This document shows positions 33,459 to 44,146 of a stretch of 64,000 bases of DNA, in pieces (position 1 is the first letter of the stretch; every line of letters begins with the position of its first letter). The stretch is from Pratylenchus scribneri (taxonomy: Eukaryota; Nematoda; Chromadorea; Rhabditida; Pratylenchidae): contig JAQSEB010000013.1 of assembly GCA_030063045.1 (NCBI GenBank), forward strand, positions 868,001 through 932,000, written 5' to 3'. Made by a program: the position numbers and the translations under genes. The notes below the pieces were generated by a model that worked only from the letters and a program-made list of their open reading frames with translations, had not been told where the DNA came from and ran no database searches.

Positions 33459-33493
33459 TTTTTTCCCTTCTTCCTTTTTTAAGAAGGAAAAAA
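33459..33493. repeat. Long hairpin, 13-bp stem
   Basis: TTTTTTCCCTTCTT (33459-33472) pairs with AAGAAGGAAAAAA (33481-33493) with a single bulged C and an 8-base loop. It is the longest inverted repeat I noticed. Plus-strand RNA would fold as a stable stem. No gene end is close enough to call it a terminator. Confidence 0.6.
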
Positions 33494-35059
33494 TATGAAA
33501 AAAGAAAAAAAAATAAATAAAAATTTTATTAAAGAAGAATAAAATTAAATATCAAATAAATAAAATAAAAAAATAAATAATAACAAATTGTTTGCTTTTA
33601 TTTATTTATTTCTTAATTCTTACCTTTATTATGTCCCGAAATTGATGCTGATATAATTTATTGTTGTTGAAATTTTATCTGTATAAATTTTTTTTCTAAA
33701 AATTTCTTATAACATAATAGATGGATGAATGTAGGACATAAAAAATTACTAATTTAATTAATCAATTATTTGATTGAAAATTAGCTCGTAATATTCATCC
33801 TTTAGTGAAAAATTATTTATATTAATGATTAATAGGTATGTTGCTGAACTTAATGAATATAAAAGCCAATATTAAAAAAGTATAATTATGAGAAAAATAA
33901 TATCCAAGCCGAGGAGTCAATTTGCTACATCTCATATTAAAAATTATAATCAAATAAAAAAAAAATTATTGATAATTGCTTTTAAAAATATTTATATAAT
34001 TTTAATTCATATTATATTCAAATGTAAATCAATATAAAATATTCTAAATTTATAATACAAAACTTTCATCAGACCCGCAAGAATTTTATTTTCTTTTAAT
34101 ATTTTTCTACGATATTTTTTTGCAAATTCTTTTAATATTATTTAAATTTCATAGCAAATGAAAAGTAAAATCTTTTTATAAATTTTTAATTGAGGGTGTG
34201 CAAAAACTAGTCTATTTTTTGTAATTAAAATTAAAAAAGTTAAAAATTGATAAGAATGAAGAAGTTGAAGGGATGGAGAATAAAGAATGAGGCAATATTT
34301 TAAAAATAAATCTAAATAATTTAATATCTTAAAAAAGAAAACGAAGAATTATATTCACTCAAATTCTTATTGGAATTATTTTTATCAATAATTAATGGTA
34401 TTTCTAAAATAATAATTATATTAATAAAATTTTTATTTAATATAGAATCGTATTACATGTTTTAATTTTCTAATGTACCAAAAAAATTTAAACAAAATTA
34501 TTGCTAATTATAATGGGATAATAATAAAATCATTCCCTTTGCAATACCCAATCAAAAATTTTAAACGAATAAGTACTTGAGAAGTCAGCATACTCATTCC
34601 AGGCGAATGAAAAATTAATTAAATATATATATAATTTAAATTTTGAATAAAAATCAATTTTAGCGAATATAGATAATAAAAATTTAGAGAAGAAATTTTT
34701 CAAAGATGTAGAATTTTTAAAAAATTTAAATTAAAAAATTTCGAACTAAATTAACAATGAAAAAAATAATTCAAATTGTAAAGATTAGAATACAAATAAA
34801 TTTAAAAAAAAATAAATCGGCAGACTAAGTTAAATTATTCTTTTTTAAAAATTTTAGTTACTGAATAAATTAAAATATGAGAAAAAAATTTGCTAATATA
34901 TTCGGTATATTAAACAATTTAACTGAAATAATGTGAATTAGATAAAAAAAATTTTAAAAAATTCATAACAATTTATGATGCAATCGAAATCGGTTCATTT
35001 TTTATAAATTTATATTTTAATATTACTGATCGGAATATTCTATTGTCATTCAATAAAGA
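33494..35059. other. AT-rich spacer
   Basis: Weak islets at 33895-33930 and 34530-34610 have no convincing frame. Confidence 0.45.
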
Positions 35060-35563
35060 ATGGGTAGTCCCAGGAACCACAATTTTGTCGAACTTCTGAG
35101 AAAGTTACAACATATTGGATGTAGATATATTAAAATATATAAATTATTAATTCCAAAACGTATCTCATTCTTTGCCCATATTAAGTAAAATTTTTCAACA
35201 AAAAATTTAAAAGAAAATGAAAAAATTTTACACATAAATGACTTTAAATGGATAAAGAATGGATATGTACATGAAATGGAATTTGTTGAAATGAACAATT
35301 ATTTGAGATAGAAAATGAAATAAATTTAAATACCATATGCTATTTAATTGCAGATAATTATAGTCCAGTTTTTTGTACATCGCATTTAAAAAATTTTATT
35401 CGACATTTAACTGCACTGGATTTTACAAAAATATTATATATTATTCGAAAAAATATAAAAATTATAATAAAAAAAACATGAAATACGAAATTTGAAAGAA
35501 TTTTAATTTAAATTCAATTTTATGTAATTCATAAATGAAAATTTCATGAACTAAAAGATTTGA
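35060..35563 (+). CDS. Protein frame of 42 + 40 codons split by one TAA
   Basis: ATG at 35060 (AAGAATGGG) reads MGSPRNHNFVELLRKLQHIG, then CRYIKIYKLLIPKRISFFAH to TAA (35186-35188). The same frame at once continues NFSTKNLKENEKILHINDFK, then WIKNGYVHEMEFVEMNNYLR to TAG (35309-35311). If TAA/TAG are sense it runs on through a further rich patch (LQIIIVQFFVH, then ILFDI, LHWILQKYYILFEK) to the first TGA at 35561-35563, 167 residues. Raised GC covers both halves with no gap at the TAA. Standard alternatives: a disabled gene with one nonsense change, or a 42-codon protein. The minus-strand 82-codon frame (35050-35298) is a Phe-rich shadow. No family recognised. Confidence 0.55.
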
Positions 35564-37109
35564 ATCATTTTGAGGTAAATTATATTAATTCTATCGTTTC
35601 AAAGAATAAAAATATATAAAGAGGAATTTTGGTATTTGAATTAAAAATAAATTGCGAAATAATTTAAATCTTTGTAAAAATTTTGAAAAACGTTAATAAA
35701 TATATATTGAAAATGGAAGAAAAAACTAGGCTGAATTCACATTAAAGACAGATGAAATATAAGGATTGAAAAATAAAATGTAGAAAATATTGCATATATA
35801 TTAAATTAAAATAATATTAATCTGTAAAAATTATTTAATTGAAGAAATATAGCTAAAATAAATTTGCAAGATTTATAAAATTAAAAATATTAAAAATTTC
35901 AATTAAAACTTTAATTTAGAATTAATTCAATAAGAATTTTTTCATTATTTAAAAAAATGAAAATTTATTTTTAAACAAGAAAATTATTCTAAAAAATATT
36001 TCCATTTTTTAGGATGAGATTGATCAATCATATGCATTTTTTAACAGGGTTACATCCTATTAAATTCTTCAAAAAAAATTTATTCTGAAATGGATTTGAA
36101 GATATTCTTTAACGAGAATGAGAATTATATAATTTATTTTCATAATTTTAATCATGTCCTTATTATATAGCAAATAAACGATGCTATTAATCGTTAATAA
36201 AAAATTAAAATTTGGTTCTTTTGTTAACCATATTAATTAAAAATTTTAAGATATATTTACATCAATTCGAAAATCATTATTCTTTTCAACAATTTAGAAC
36301 AAATTAAATAAATTTATTTTTATTTGTTAATAAAAATATTGTTGAACATGAATATGGAATATATTTTCGGAGAATTATATATAATTATAGCAAATAAAAT
36401 TTTATAAAAGAATTGAAAAAAATAATATACAAAAAGATTTCTATTAAATATTATTTAATTAAATACAATTTATTTTATTTTCTATTCGATATTTCTCACT
36501 TTGATAAAAATATCAGTTCAGAAGTAATTATATTTGGAGTTTGTGAATAATACTGATTGAAATAAAATGCACTTAGTATTACAAAAATTAACAATATAGT
36601 TTTAAAATAAATGAAAAATGTATAAATAAAAACATATTTAAAATAGTAAATTTCAAAAAAATAAAATTATAAAAAAATAAAGAAAAAAATTAAATAATAA
36701 AAAATAAATTGCAAAAATTATAAAATGAAATAATTTAAGCCAAATTTTTAATAATAATAAATAAATACTATAAGAGTCCTCCGCAAATGTAAAAATTGCA
36801 CGCTTAATGGATCAATTAGAGACGGAAATAAAATGCATTAGAAGTATAAAATATAGAAAAAATCAAAATTTTAATAAATTTAACCGATCGATTTGAAGTT
36901 GGCCGATCAAAAGCGCTCAATGATGAATGTTCAGAAATAAATAAATATTGCAAAAAAATAAATATAGAAAAATAACTGCCCATTAAAAAATAATTTTAAA
37001 TTAAATAAATTTATTTACCCAAAAAATAAACATTTAACAAGAAAAACAAATTAATTTTATTAAAAAACTAATAAAAAAATTATTATCTATATATGTTTGG
37101 CATAATTAA
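35564..37109. other. AT-rich spacer with two weak islets
   Basis: 36015-36120 and 36770-36960 are slightly richer; the latter includes GGATCAATTAGAGACGGAAA and GGCCGATCAAAAGCGCTC, but no frame above about 20 codons is open across it. Confidence 0.4.
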
Positions 37110-37388
37110 AAAAATTTTTATCTTAAACAAAGTATAAAATATTCATTCAAAAAAGTAATTTTCTGCAATGGTCTTCGCTTTGATATTAAAATAAAGTTGA
37201 TGTTCATGGAAGTATCACCAACGAAAATCTTTTAACAACAAGGAAATAAAAATTTTCAAGGATTTTTCTTTTTTTTATTTTCAATTACTGATGATAAAGG
37301 GAAATTCCTACCTAAAGGATTAACTTAAATTCTGTATGATCCAAGGGTTACATATTTTAGTGGAATAACAATAAAAAATAAGAATTAA
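37110..37388 (+). CDS. Islet with co-phased open runs of 41, 30 and 19 codons split by TAA
   Basis: Run 1 (37110-37235): SFKKVIFCNGLRFDIKIKLM, then FMEVSPTKIF and TAA. Run 2 (37236-37328): QGNKNFQGFFFFLFSITDDK then GKFLPKGLT and TAA. Run 3 (37329-37388): ILYDPRVTYFSGITIKNKN and TAA. All are one frame, the richer bases lie inside it, and the first TGA comes only about 20 bases later. Another phase is also open for about 40 codons in the middle (CSWKYHQRKSFNNKEIKIFK), so the frame is not certain. Read as one protein it is about 110 residues. No family recognised. Confidence 0.4.
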
Positions 37389-39169
37389 ATGATATAATTT
37401 AAAAATAATCAATGAAATAAAATGATTGTCTTAATTTATTTAATTTTAAATTAAATACATTAAAAATTTTAAAAATCAAAGTTCTTAAAAAATATTATGG
37501 AATATATTGAATTGAAATATAAATTTGTTTAAAGGAAGAAATTATTTATATAATTATGTATATATTAATTAAATCTATTAATATTAAATCTGGAATTAAA
37601 CTTAAATTACTAATTATATAAATATTTTAAAATGATAAAAATGAAAATAAATACTATTTTAATAACTAAATTAAGTCTATTCCCAAGGTTATCTTTCCAT
37701 AATATTATAATTTTTTTAAATAGGGAAGACTGCTAAAAATTAAAATAATAAATTGTGTGTTTCCCATGCTCAATAATTTGAAGATGCGAGAAATTTATAA
37801 AGAAATGAAATTTGAGCTTGAAATTTTTAATAAAAAAATATAAAATTTAATATTTTAAAAATTTCATAAATTTTATATTTCTATTTATTAAATAATATTT
37901 AAACCAATTAAAATTACATAAAAATTTATATATGATTCATAATTTTATCAGAATTAATTTGAAATGTAAAACAATTAATATGAAATTAATAGACACTATT
38001 ATTAAATATATTTTTATTTATAAAATAATAAAAATATTAATTAAAAAGAAAATCTAATAAAACTTAAAAATGTTGAAAAGATATTAAAAATTATTTAAAT
38101 ATTGAAAAATTAATTTAAAAATTGATAAATAAATATTATTAATAATTATTACTAAAAGTATAAAAATTGCTTTTCTAAATGATTCGTATTATTGAAAACA
38201 AAAGCCCCAATTTAATCAATAATAATATAATAATAATATAATTATAAAAATTATTTTTTTACGCGAATATCGATGATTTTTTTATATTTATACCAAAATT
38301 TATAATAAAAAAGAAATAATAATTAAAACATGCAATTTTTTCTAAAAAATCTTCATCAACAATTATAATTATTATTATAAAACAAATTAATAAATGTATT
38401 CTCATCAGTCAGAATTTTAATAAAGTTATATTTTAATTAAATTTAGCAAAATAATTACATCTATTTTTCTCAAAAGAATAGAAATAAATACAATGTAATG
38501 TTTAATTTGATTAAATGAATACAAAAAAATGGTTGCATTATTCATTCAAGAATTTTAATATATATTTATTAAAAATTAAATAAAAAATTATTTTAAAATA
38601 TATATAAAATATTAAAGAAATTTGATTAATATTGATAAAATTAATCTGCTTATAAAATAGGATTTTTAGAATAAAATATTAATTATTTATATATAAATAA
38701 TTATTAAAATTCATATAATTCAAACTAATATCTATAAAGCATCAAGCATTAAATGAAAAGAAAATGACGTGTTAAAATGAAGTAAATATATTTTTATATC
38801 GCAAATGAAAATATAATATTATTAGATGTAGCAATAAAAATGAAAGCTCTATTTTTTTTATAAATTCATTAAATTTTGAAAAATTTTTATTGATTTTTAA
38901 ACCAATAAAAAATTATCTAAACAAATTTTAATTAAAGAATTAATCATAAAAATAATTGAAAAAGGAATTAATTGACAATTGCATAAAGTAAGAATAAAAA
39001 AAAGTATGATATAAATTATCAGGAAAATTTAAAATAATATTTGTTATATGAATATATGATTCAAATTATTATATACGAATAAAAAATTGTTTTTTATCCG
39101 AATTTAAATAATCAAGAGAATTAAAATAATCAAATGAGGAAAAATTTTTTAAATGAAAAATTGATGTAA
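37389..39169. other. AT-rich spacer, no gene seen
   Basis: About 1.8 kb with only weak patches (37680-37800). Nothing to annotate. Confidence 0.5.
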
Positions 39170-39283
39170 ATTAAAAATTTCTTGCACATCAACAGCTTCA
39201 TAAATGTTGTCCCATCGCAAGAGTATTGTGTAAAAGATCCAAAAATATGTGGTTTAAAATGGAATCATAAAAATTTTGTATAA
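39170..39283 (+). CDS. 37-codon frame, unassigned (no ATG start)
   Basis: Open from after TAA (39167-39169) to TAA (39281-39283): IKNFLHINSFINVVPSQEYC then VKDPKICGLKWNHKNFV. Two Cys and a Trp in ordinary context. It would be an internal exon or fragment; the next islet 20-110 bp downstream may belong to the same gene. No family recognised. Confidence 0.4.
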   Translation: MKNFLHINSFINVVPSQEYCVKDPKICGLKWNHKNFV

Positions 39284-39305
39284 TAAAATAAAAATAAACA
39301 ATTAA

Positions 39306-39516
39306 ATTAATAAATCATGCAATGCTGAACAACTCGGTATAGGGGGGTTATTGAAAAGAACGGATCAACGAGAAAAAATACAATGATGATCACTTGCGAA
39401 GAGGGTCAAAAATGGTTAGACAGTCAGGGCTGATTACTATTATATTAATGCATCAAAATAATAAATTAAAAATAAGCAATAAATTAATTTCCTTATTAAA
39501 AAATTCAAATTATTGA
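39306..39516 (+). pseudogene. Islet with three successive overlapping frames around an A-run
   Basis: Frame 1 (39306-39386, 26 codons): CNAEQLGIGGLLKRTDQREK then TGA. Frame 2: ATG at 39383, MMITCEEGQKWLDSQG, TGA (39431-39433). Frame 3 (39355-39516, 53 codons): KERINEKKYNDDHLRRGSKM, then VRQSGLITIILMHQNNKLKI, to TGA. The frames cross at an A-run (39373-39378) and the region contains GGGGGG (39342-39347), both prone to indels. Frame 3 is the longest single open frame. As with 21831-22042, a one-base slip may separate halves of one protein. No family recognised. Confidence 0.4.
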
Positions 39517-40071
39517 ATAAAAAATATTTTTTATAAATGATTTGTGAGCAATTAAATATAATAATATTTTTTAAAAAATTTAAATCATAAATATATTATT
39601 TTAAACAATATTCATTGAATAAAAAAAGTAAATTTAATAAAAAGGAAAAAAAATATTAGCAATTCTTTTAATAAAATTTAAATTAAAAATAAAATAATTA
39701 AAATAAAATATTAAAATCAATTTATCATTAAAAATTATTAATGCATTAAACAATATTAATTTCATTGCAAAGTGATTCGATTTCTACTATTGACAAAAAT
39801 AATTGTCTTGCTTCAAAGATGAAAAAGCATTTAATTTGAGATTGATCACTTCAAATAAATAATTATTAAGAAGACCCCAGCATTGGGCATTCGATGGTAG
39901 TAGAAAAACAAATGAAGGTTTTCATGCGTAGATATTGGAGCTGAAAAGAAAAGGAAAATGATTTAATTTTTATTAAAATTAGAACTATAACGATAAAAAA
40001 AATAATTTTATAACTTATTTATTGCTCTTTTTAAAATATAAGATAAATTCATTCAATTTTCAATTAGAAAA
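39517..40071. other. AT-rich spacer
   Basis: A small islet at 39870-39950 (CCCCAGCATTGGGCATTCGA) is closed in all frames beyond about 15 codons. Confidence 0.4.
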
Positions 40072-40329
40072 TTATGGGTTTAATTTAAAAGAAAAGAGAT
40101 TATTTTTAAAAATATTTAATTTAATTTTTTTAAATAAATGAATATAAAGAAAAAAATTATATATGGCCAAAAATCGATATCGCCGCCAACAACCACTAAA
40201 AAGCCCATCTGAAAAGGTATTGTTCTTTATCACGCCATCAGGTTTCGATCGGGCCGCGGCCATTTTGGCCAAATTTCCATAATTAAAATATAAATATATA
40301 ATTTGAAAATTTTTCAGATTTAAATACAA
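40072..40329 (-). CDS. 85-codon minus-strand frame over a very GC-rich islet
   Basis: ATG at 40329; a better start is at 40266 (AAAATGGCCGCGG), reading MAAARSKPDGVIKNNTFSDG then LFSGCWRRYRFLAIYNF before an A/T-driven tail. The islet (40163-40282) holds CCGCGG and GGGCC, exceptional here. On the plus strand an ATG at 40163 gives MAKNRYRRQQPLKSPSEK followed by either a donor (AAG then GTATTG) or 21 more codons to TAA (40280-40282). Both strands are plausible; the minus frame is longer, the plus frame is contained wholly in the rich segment. No family recognised. Confidence 0.4.
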   Translation of the reverse strand: MYLNLKNFQIIYLYFNYGNLAKMAAARSKPDGVIKNNTFSDGLFSGCWRRYRFLAIYNFFLYIHLFKKIKLNIFKNNLFSFKLNP

Positions 40330-40744
40330 CTGAAGTATACATTGTGTTAATTTAAAATAAATAATATTTTATTAATGTTAAATCATATTATATTTGAATA
40401 AAGAATAATTATTTATAAGTACATATCTTTTAAAAACAAATATTAATTAATTTCTATTTAAAAATTATATAATTTTAAAATAAAATAATTTTCTTAGAAA
40501 ATTTGTAATTATCAATGAAAGTTATATGTAGAGTTTATGAAAATTCATTTAAAAAAATATAATATTAAAAAAAATATCGTTTTATTATTGTTATTGAATA
40601 AATCAAATTGAATATTTCAATTTTTTAATTAAATTGAAAAATAAATGAAGGAAAATTTAAAAAGAATTTTCTGAATAATTATGGAAGATGTTAATATGTT
40701 TATGTTTTAAAATTATAAAAATAACATAATTTAATTAGTACAAA

Positions 40745-40903
40745 ATGTTCATGCTTAGAATGCAAGAAAAAAGGGACATCGACTCGTTACCGTTTAATGG
40801 TTATGTGATCCCAATAAAATATATTATAGGAGAATTACAAATTTTTTATCACTCAATCGAATTGGACAAATTTTCATTGACAATATGTATGAGTATTTGT
40901 TGA
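40745..40903 (+). CDS. 52-codon ATG frame, unassigned
   Basis: ATG at 40745 (ACAAAATG context) to TGA at 40901-40903: MFMLRMQEKRDIDSLPFNGY, then VIPIKYIIGELQIFYHSIEL, then DKFSLTICMSIC. The richer bases fit the frame from start to end, and residue use is balanced. No signal peptide; no cysteine motif. Open from ATG to stop in the standard code without splicing, it is among the more gene-like single frames. No family recognised. Confidence 0.5.
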   Translation: MFMLRMQEKRDIDSLPFNGYVIPIKYIIGELQIFYHSIELDKFSLTICMSIC

Positions 40904-41932
40904 AAATAATAGTAAATAAAAAGATAAATTATATTAAAAATAAAATTTATTTAAATTAAAATTTTTTAAAAAAATTTACTAAATCTTCTTAATATTAAGG
41001 CAAAATAAATATTTATTATAAAAATTATACAAAAAAAATTTTTAATTTCAATTTAAAAAGGAATAGCATATCATTAAAAATAATCAATATAAAATGTTCT
41101 TTATTAAAAAATCAAAAATTACACAATTAGAATAATCAAAATATTTATTTAAGGAAATGGCAAAAATTTGCACGATACGGTATTTTTCTAATCATAAGAA
41201 TAATATTGAAGGAAGTTAATTTCGGATTTCAAATGGCGGATATGGTGATAGTATATTTAACTTTTTTTTATTTTCAAATTTGGAAAAATTTTAAAATAAA
41301 AAAATTATAAGAAAAATAATATGTTTTGTTGAAAAATGGAACGATGAGAGAAAAATACAATTAAAATAATTTGAAGAAAATAAAATGGAAATATTAGAAA
41401 CTAATTTGTAATATTAAAAATTTACAATATTTTTTTTTTTTAATAATTGTTAATTAATTTTTTCAAATAAAAATTTTTAATTAAACAATTCCGGAACAAA
41501 ACGGATGGCGTAGAAAATCCATTTAAATAATCATCATGAATAATTTAATTGGAAGAAATAAAATTTAAAAAATTAAATAACATTTTATAAATAAAAAAAT
41601 TTTAAAAATATTTAGATATTAAAATATTAGCAAATAAAATTTATTTTTGATGTAGAAAATAATCTATTATGGAAAAGAACAGCGTCAGAAATAACAAAAA
41701 AAAATTTATATAATAAAAAGATAATTATATAAATAATTTAAATAGAAAATATAATTAAAATAAAAATTCTAAAATAATATAAAAAAGATATTATTCATTT
41801 TGAAGTAACATAATTATAGAGATGAATTTACAAAAAAAAATTTTTATAAATTAATTGTTTCTTGATGTACACAGCAACACAACAGCAGCTCAATCCAATC
41901 ATATTTGGTTCACCCCATTTTAACTACTAAAA
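40904..41932. other. AT-rich spacer
   Basis: Only a 25-codon ATG frame at about 41233 (MADMVIVYLTFFYFQIW) stands out, GC-rich just at its first five codons. Confidence 0.4.
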
Positions 41933-42004
41933 TAGGGCTGTAATAGAACTGTGCTTGTGACCAGGTTCAGTGCTAAAAGCGTCTTAACAATTAGACCACA
42001 GGGA
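41933..42004 (-). tRNA. tRNA-like relic or SINE head (pol III promoter-like)
   Basis: On the minus strand, TCCCTGTGGTCTAATTGTTA (from 42004) has the 5' end and A-box pattern (TGGTCTAATTGTTAAG) of eukaryotic tRNAs such as tRNA-Glu. About 45 bases on, AGTTCTATTAC sits where the B box (GGTTCGANTCC) should be, degenerate. Total span to the expected 3' end is about 72, the right tRNA length, but the 3' strand does not pair with the 5' acceptor and no clean anticodon arm could be drawn. So a decayed tRNA gene or the tRNA-derived head of a SINE fits better than a working tRNA. Confidence 0.35.
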
Positions 42005-44011
42005 TATAATTCGGATAAAATTAATATAAAAATAAAGTGCATCGAATTTCGATTACCTAATTTCATATTTTATATACCCTTAGATATACTATCTTGATAA
42101 AATAGAAATCTATTATAATTAATATTATAATAAAAATATTAAAATTAAAAACAATTTGTATGATAATTTTAAAAACTTATTAATTCGTTTAAATATGATA
42201 AAAAATAAATATAAAAATACAAGAATGAAATTAAAATGACAATTATTGATAATAATTTTTTATATAAATGTTAAAACATATTCTTATTTTAATCACTATT
42301 TAAAAGAATAAATTCTTGCAAAAATAAATTAAAAAATGCCATCACGATATTATTTTAAATAAATTAATCTCCAGTTTCGTTTAAATTATTTATTATTAAT
42401 ATTTAAAAAATTCGATGGAATATCTTAAATATATATTGTAATATATAAATTAAATTTGCTAAAAAAATTAAAATGACCAAAACTTATCATCATAATTAAG
42501 TGAATCGACAACCAGATCTATTTCTAAATGTTAATGGATTGATATTACAGAATTAAATGTACAATTAAAAGAACAATTTTAAATAAATTTAAAATATAAA
42601 TTAATAAAAATAATATAAAACAAATACCTATAGCTTCTCAAGATTGACTGCATAATATATTATAGATTTAAAAATAATTTTAAAATTTTTTAATTATATA
42701 ATGATATCGTCCATTTAATTTACTCTTATTTATATTTTGTGAATATGAATTAATTAAATAAGCTAAATCTTTAATTGTCTTCTGATAATAAATATATTTA
42801 ATTCATCGGATCGAAAGAAGATTTTATGACGTCTTTATAATTCATCATCAAATGGAAAAAATAAATTAAAATTCTAGGAAAATAAGCATATTATAATTGT
42901 GAATTAACGATGACCATGATGATTATTTAGTCGAAAAATGAATTTTAAAAGATATTAATTGATTATATTATTTTATCAAATTTAATTAATCAACAATGAA
43001 AGCGTGGTAATAATTAAGTTTAATTAATTAATATAATAAAATATTGATAAACTATATTGCAAATTTAAAATAAATATTAATGACATTTACAAAAAATAAT
43101 TGTTCAAATTTAAAAGAATGATAATTCATCATGCCCTCATAAATTAAAAAAAAAATTATAAAAATGAAATCTGTTATAAAAAAATTAATAAATTAATTTA
43201 CACTTTAATAACGATAATTAATATATGAAATAATATTTCATAAAGCATATAACGGATTGCAAATAAATATTAAAAATTTGAAAAATTTATTCGATAATAA
43301 TATTATATAAAATCAAGTAAAAAGAATAAAATTTTGTAAATAAATGATATAATTATAATTGATATAATATAAAATGCTTTAATTATAAAAATATAGTAAA
43401 TATATATATAAAATAAATTATTTTAATTGAATTATATATAAAAAAATAAAATTTTAGAAAGAATATCTATCGGCTTGCATAATTTTAAAGGAAAATAATT
43501 TTTATTTTTTATGCATTCAGAAATTTTAAAAATGAAGCAGTGGTTTGAAATGAAAATAATGATTTCGAGTTGGAATTAGTATGAATAATATTATTATTCA
43601 TTAAATTAAGAACATTTAATTCTGTTTTTAATGCATATTTATAAAAAAATGAAATAAATATACAATTATTGTAATAGAATTAATAAATTCTAAATATATA
43701 TATATTTATAATTTTGTCCTAAAGAATTATTTTATGAAGAATATTTATATGAACGATAGTAAATTATAAAAAAATTAATAAAACTAATAAAATTTTAAAA
43801 AAATAAGAATTTTAATAGAAATGCAAGAACAATTTATAGCCAAAACAAAAAAAAAGATAGTTTAAATACGTTCTTGATGAAAATTTTAAAAAAAAATTTC
43901 AAATTTTAAAAATTAAATAAATCATGTATATATTTTTTAATAATATTAAACATTTATTGCATTAACATGTAAAAGAATATTAAATTATAAAATTTAATTA
44001 AATATATATAG
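42005..44011. other. AT-rich spacer with weak islets
   Basis: Patches at 42480-42545, 42800-42850, 42905-42950 and 43540-43580 are slightly richer; none holds a supported frame. Confidence 0.45.
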
Positions 44012-44146
44012 TTTCTATTAATTTCCCATTCAATTCGAATCCATTATGATAAAATTTATTTTGTGAAGGAACTCGTCGATGAACTCGACACCAAACCTGA
44101 TATCATTATAAGAAACAAATTAGCTTGCGAATCTTTCACAAATTAA
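44012..44146 (+). CDS. 44-codon frame, unassigned (no ATG start)
   Basis: Open from after TAG (44009-44011) to TAA (44144-44146): LLISHSIRIHYDKIYFVKEL, then VDELDTKPDIIIRNKLACES, FTN. The GC-rich centre (44070-44140) coincides with the acidic ELVDELDTKPD stretch. No other frame is as good. It would be an exon or gene fragment. No family recognised. Confidence 0.5.
   Translation, partial: FLLISHSIRIHYDKIYFVKELVDELDTKPDIIIRNKLACESFTN

Noticed and set aside
35050..35298. 82-codon minus-strand frame
   Set aside because: Phe/Ile/Ser-rich shadow of the much more protein-like plus-strand frame starting at 35060.
44025..44042. tRNA B-box-like ATTCGAATCC
   Set aside because: No A box at the right distance and no foldable tRNA arms; the bases lie inside a good protein frame.
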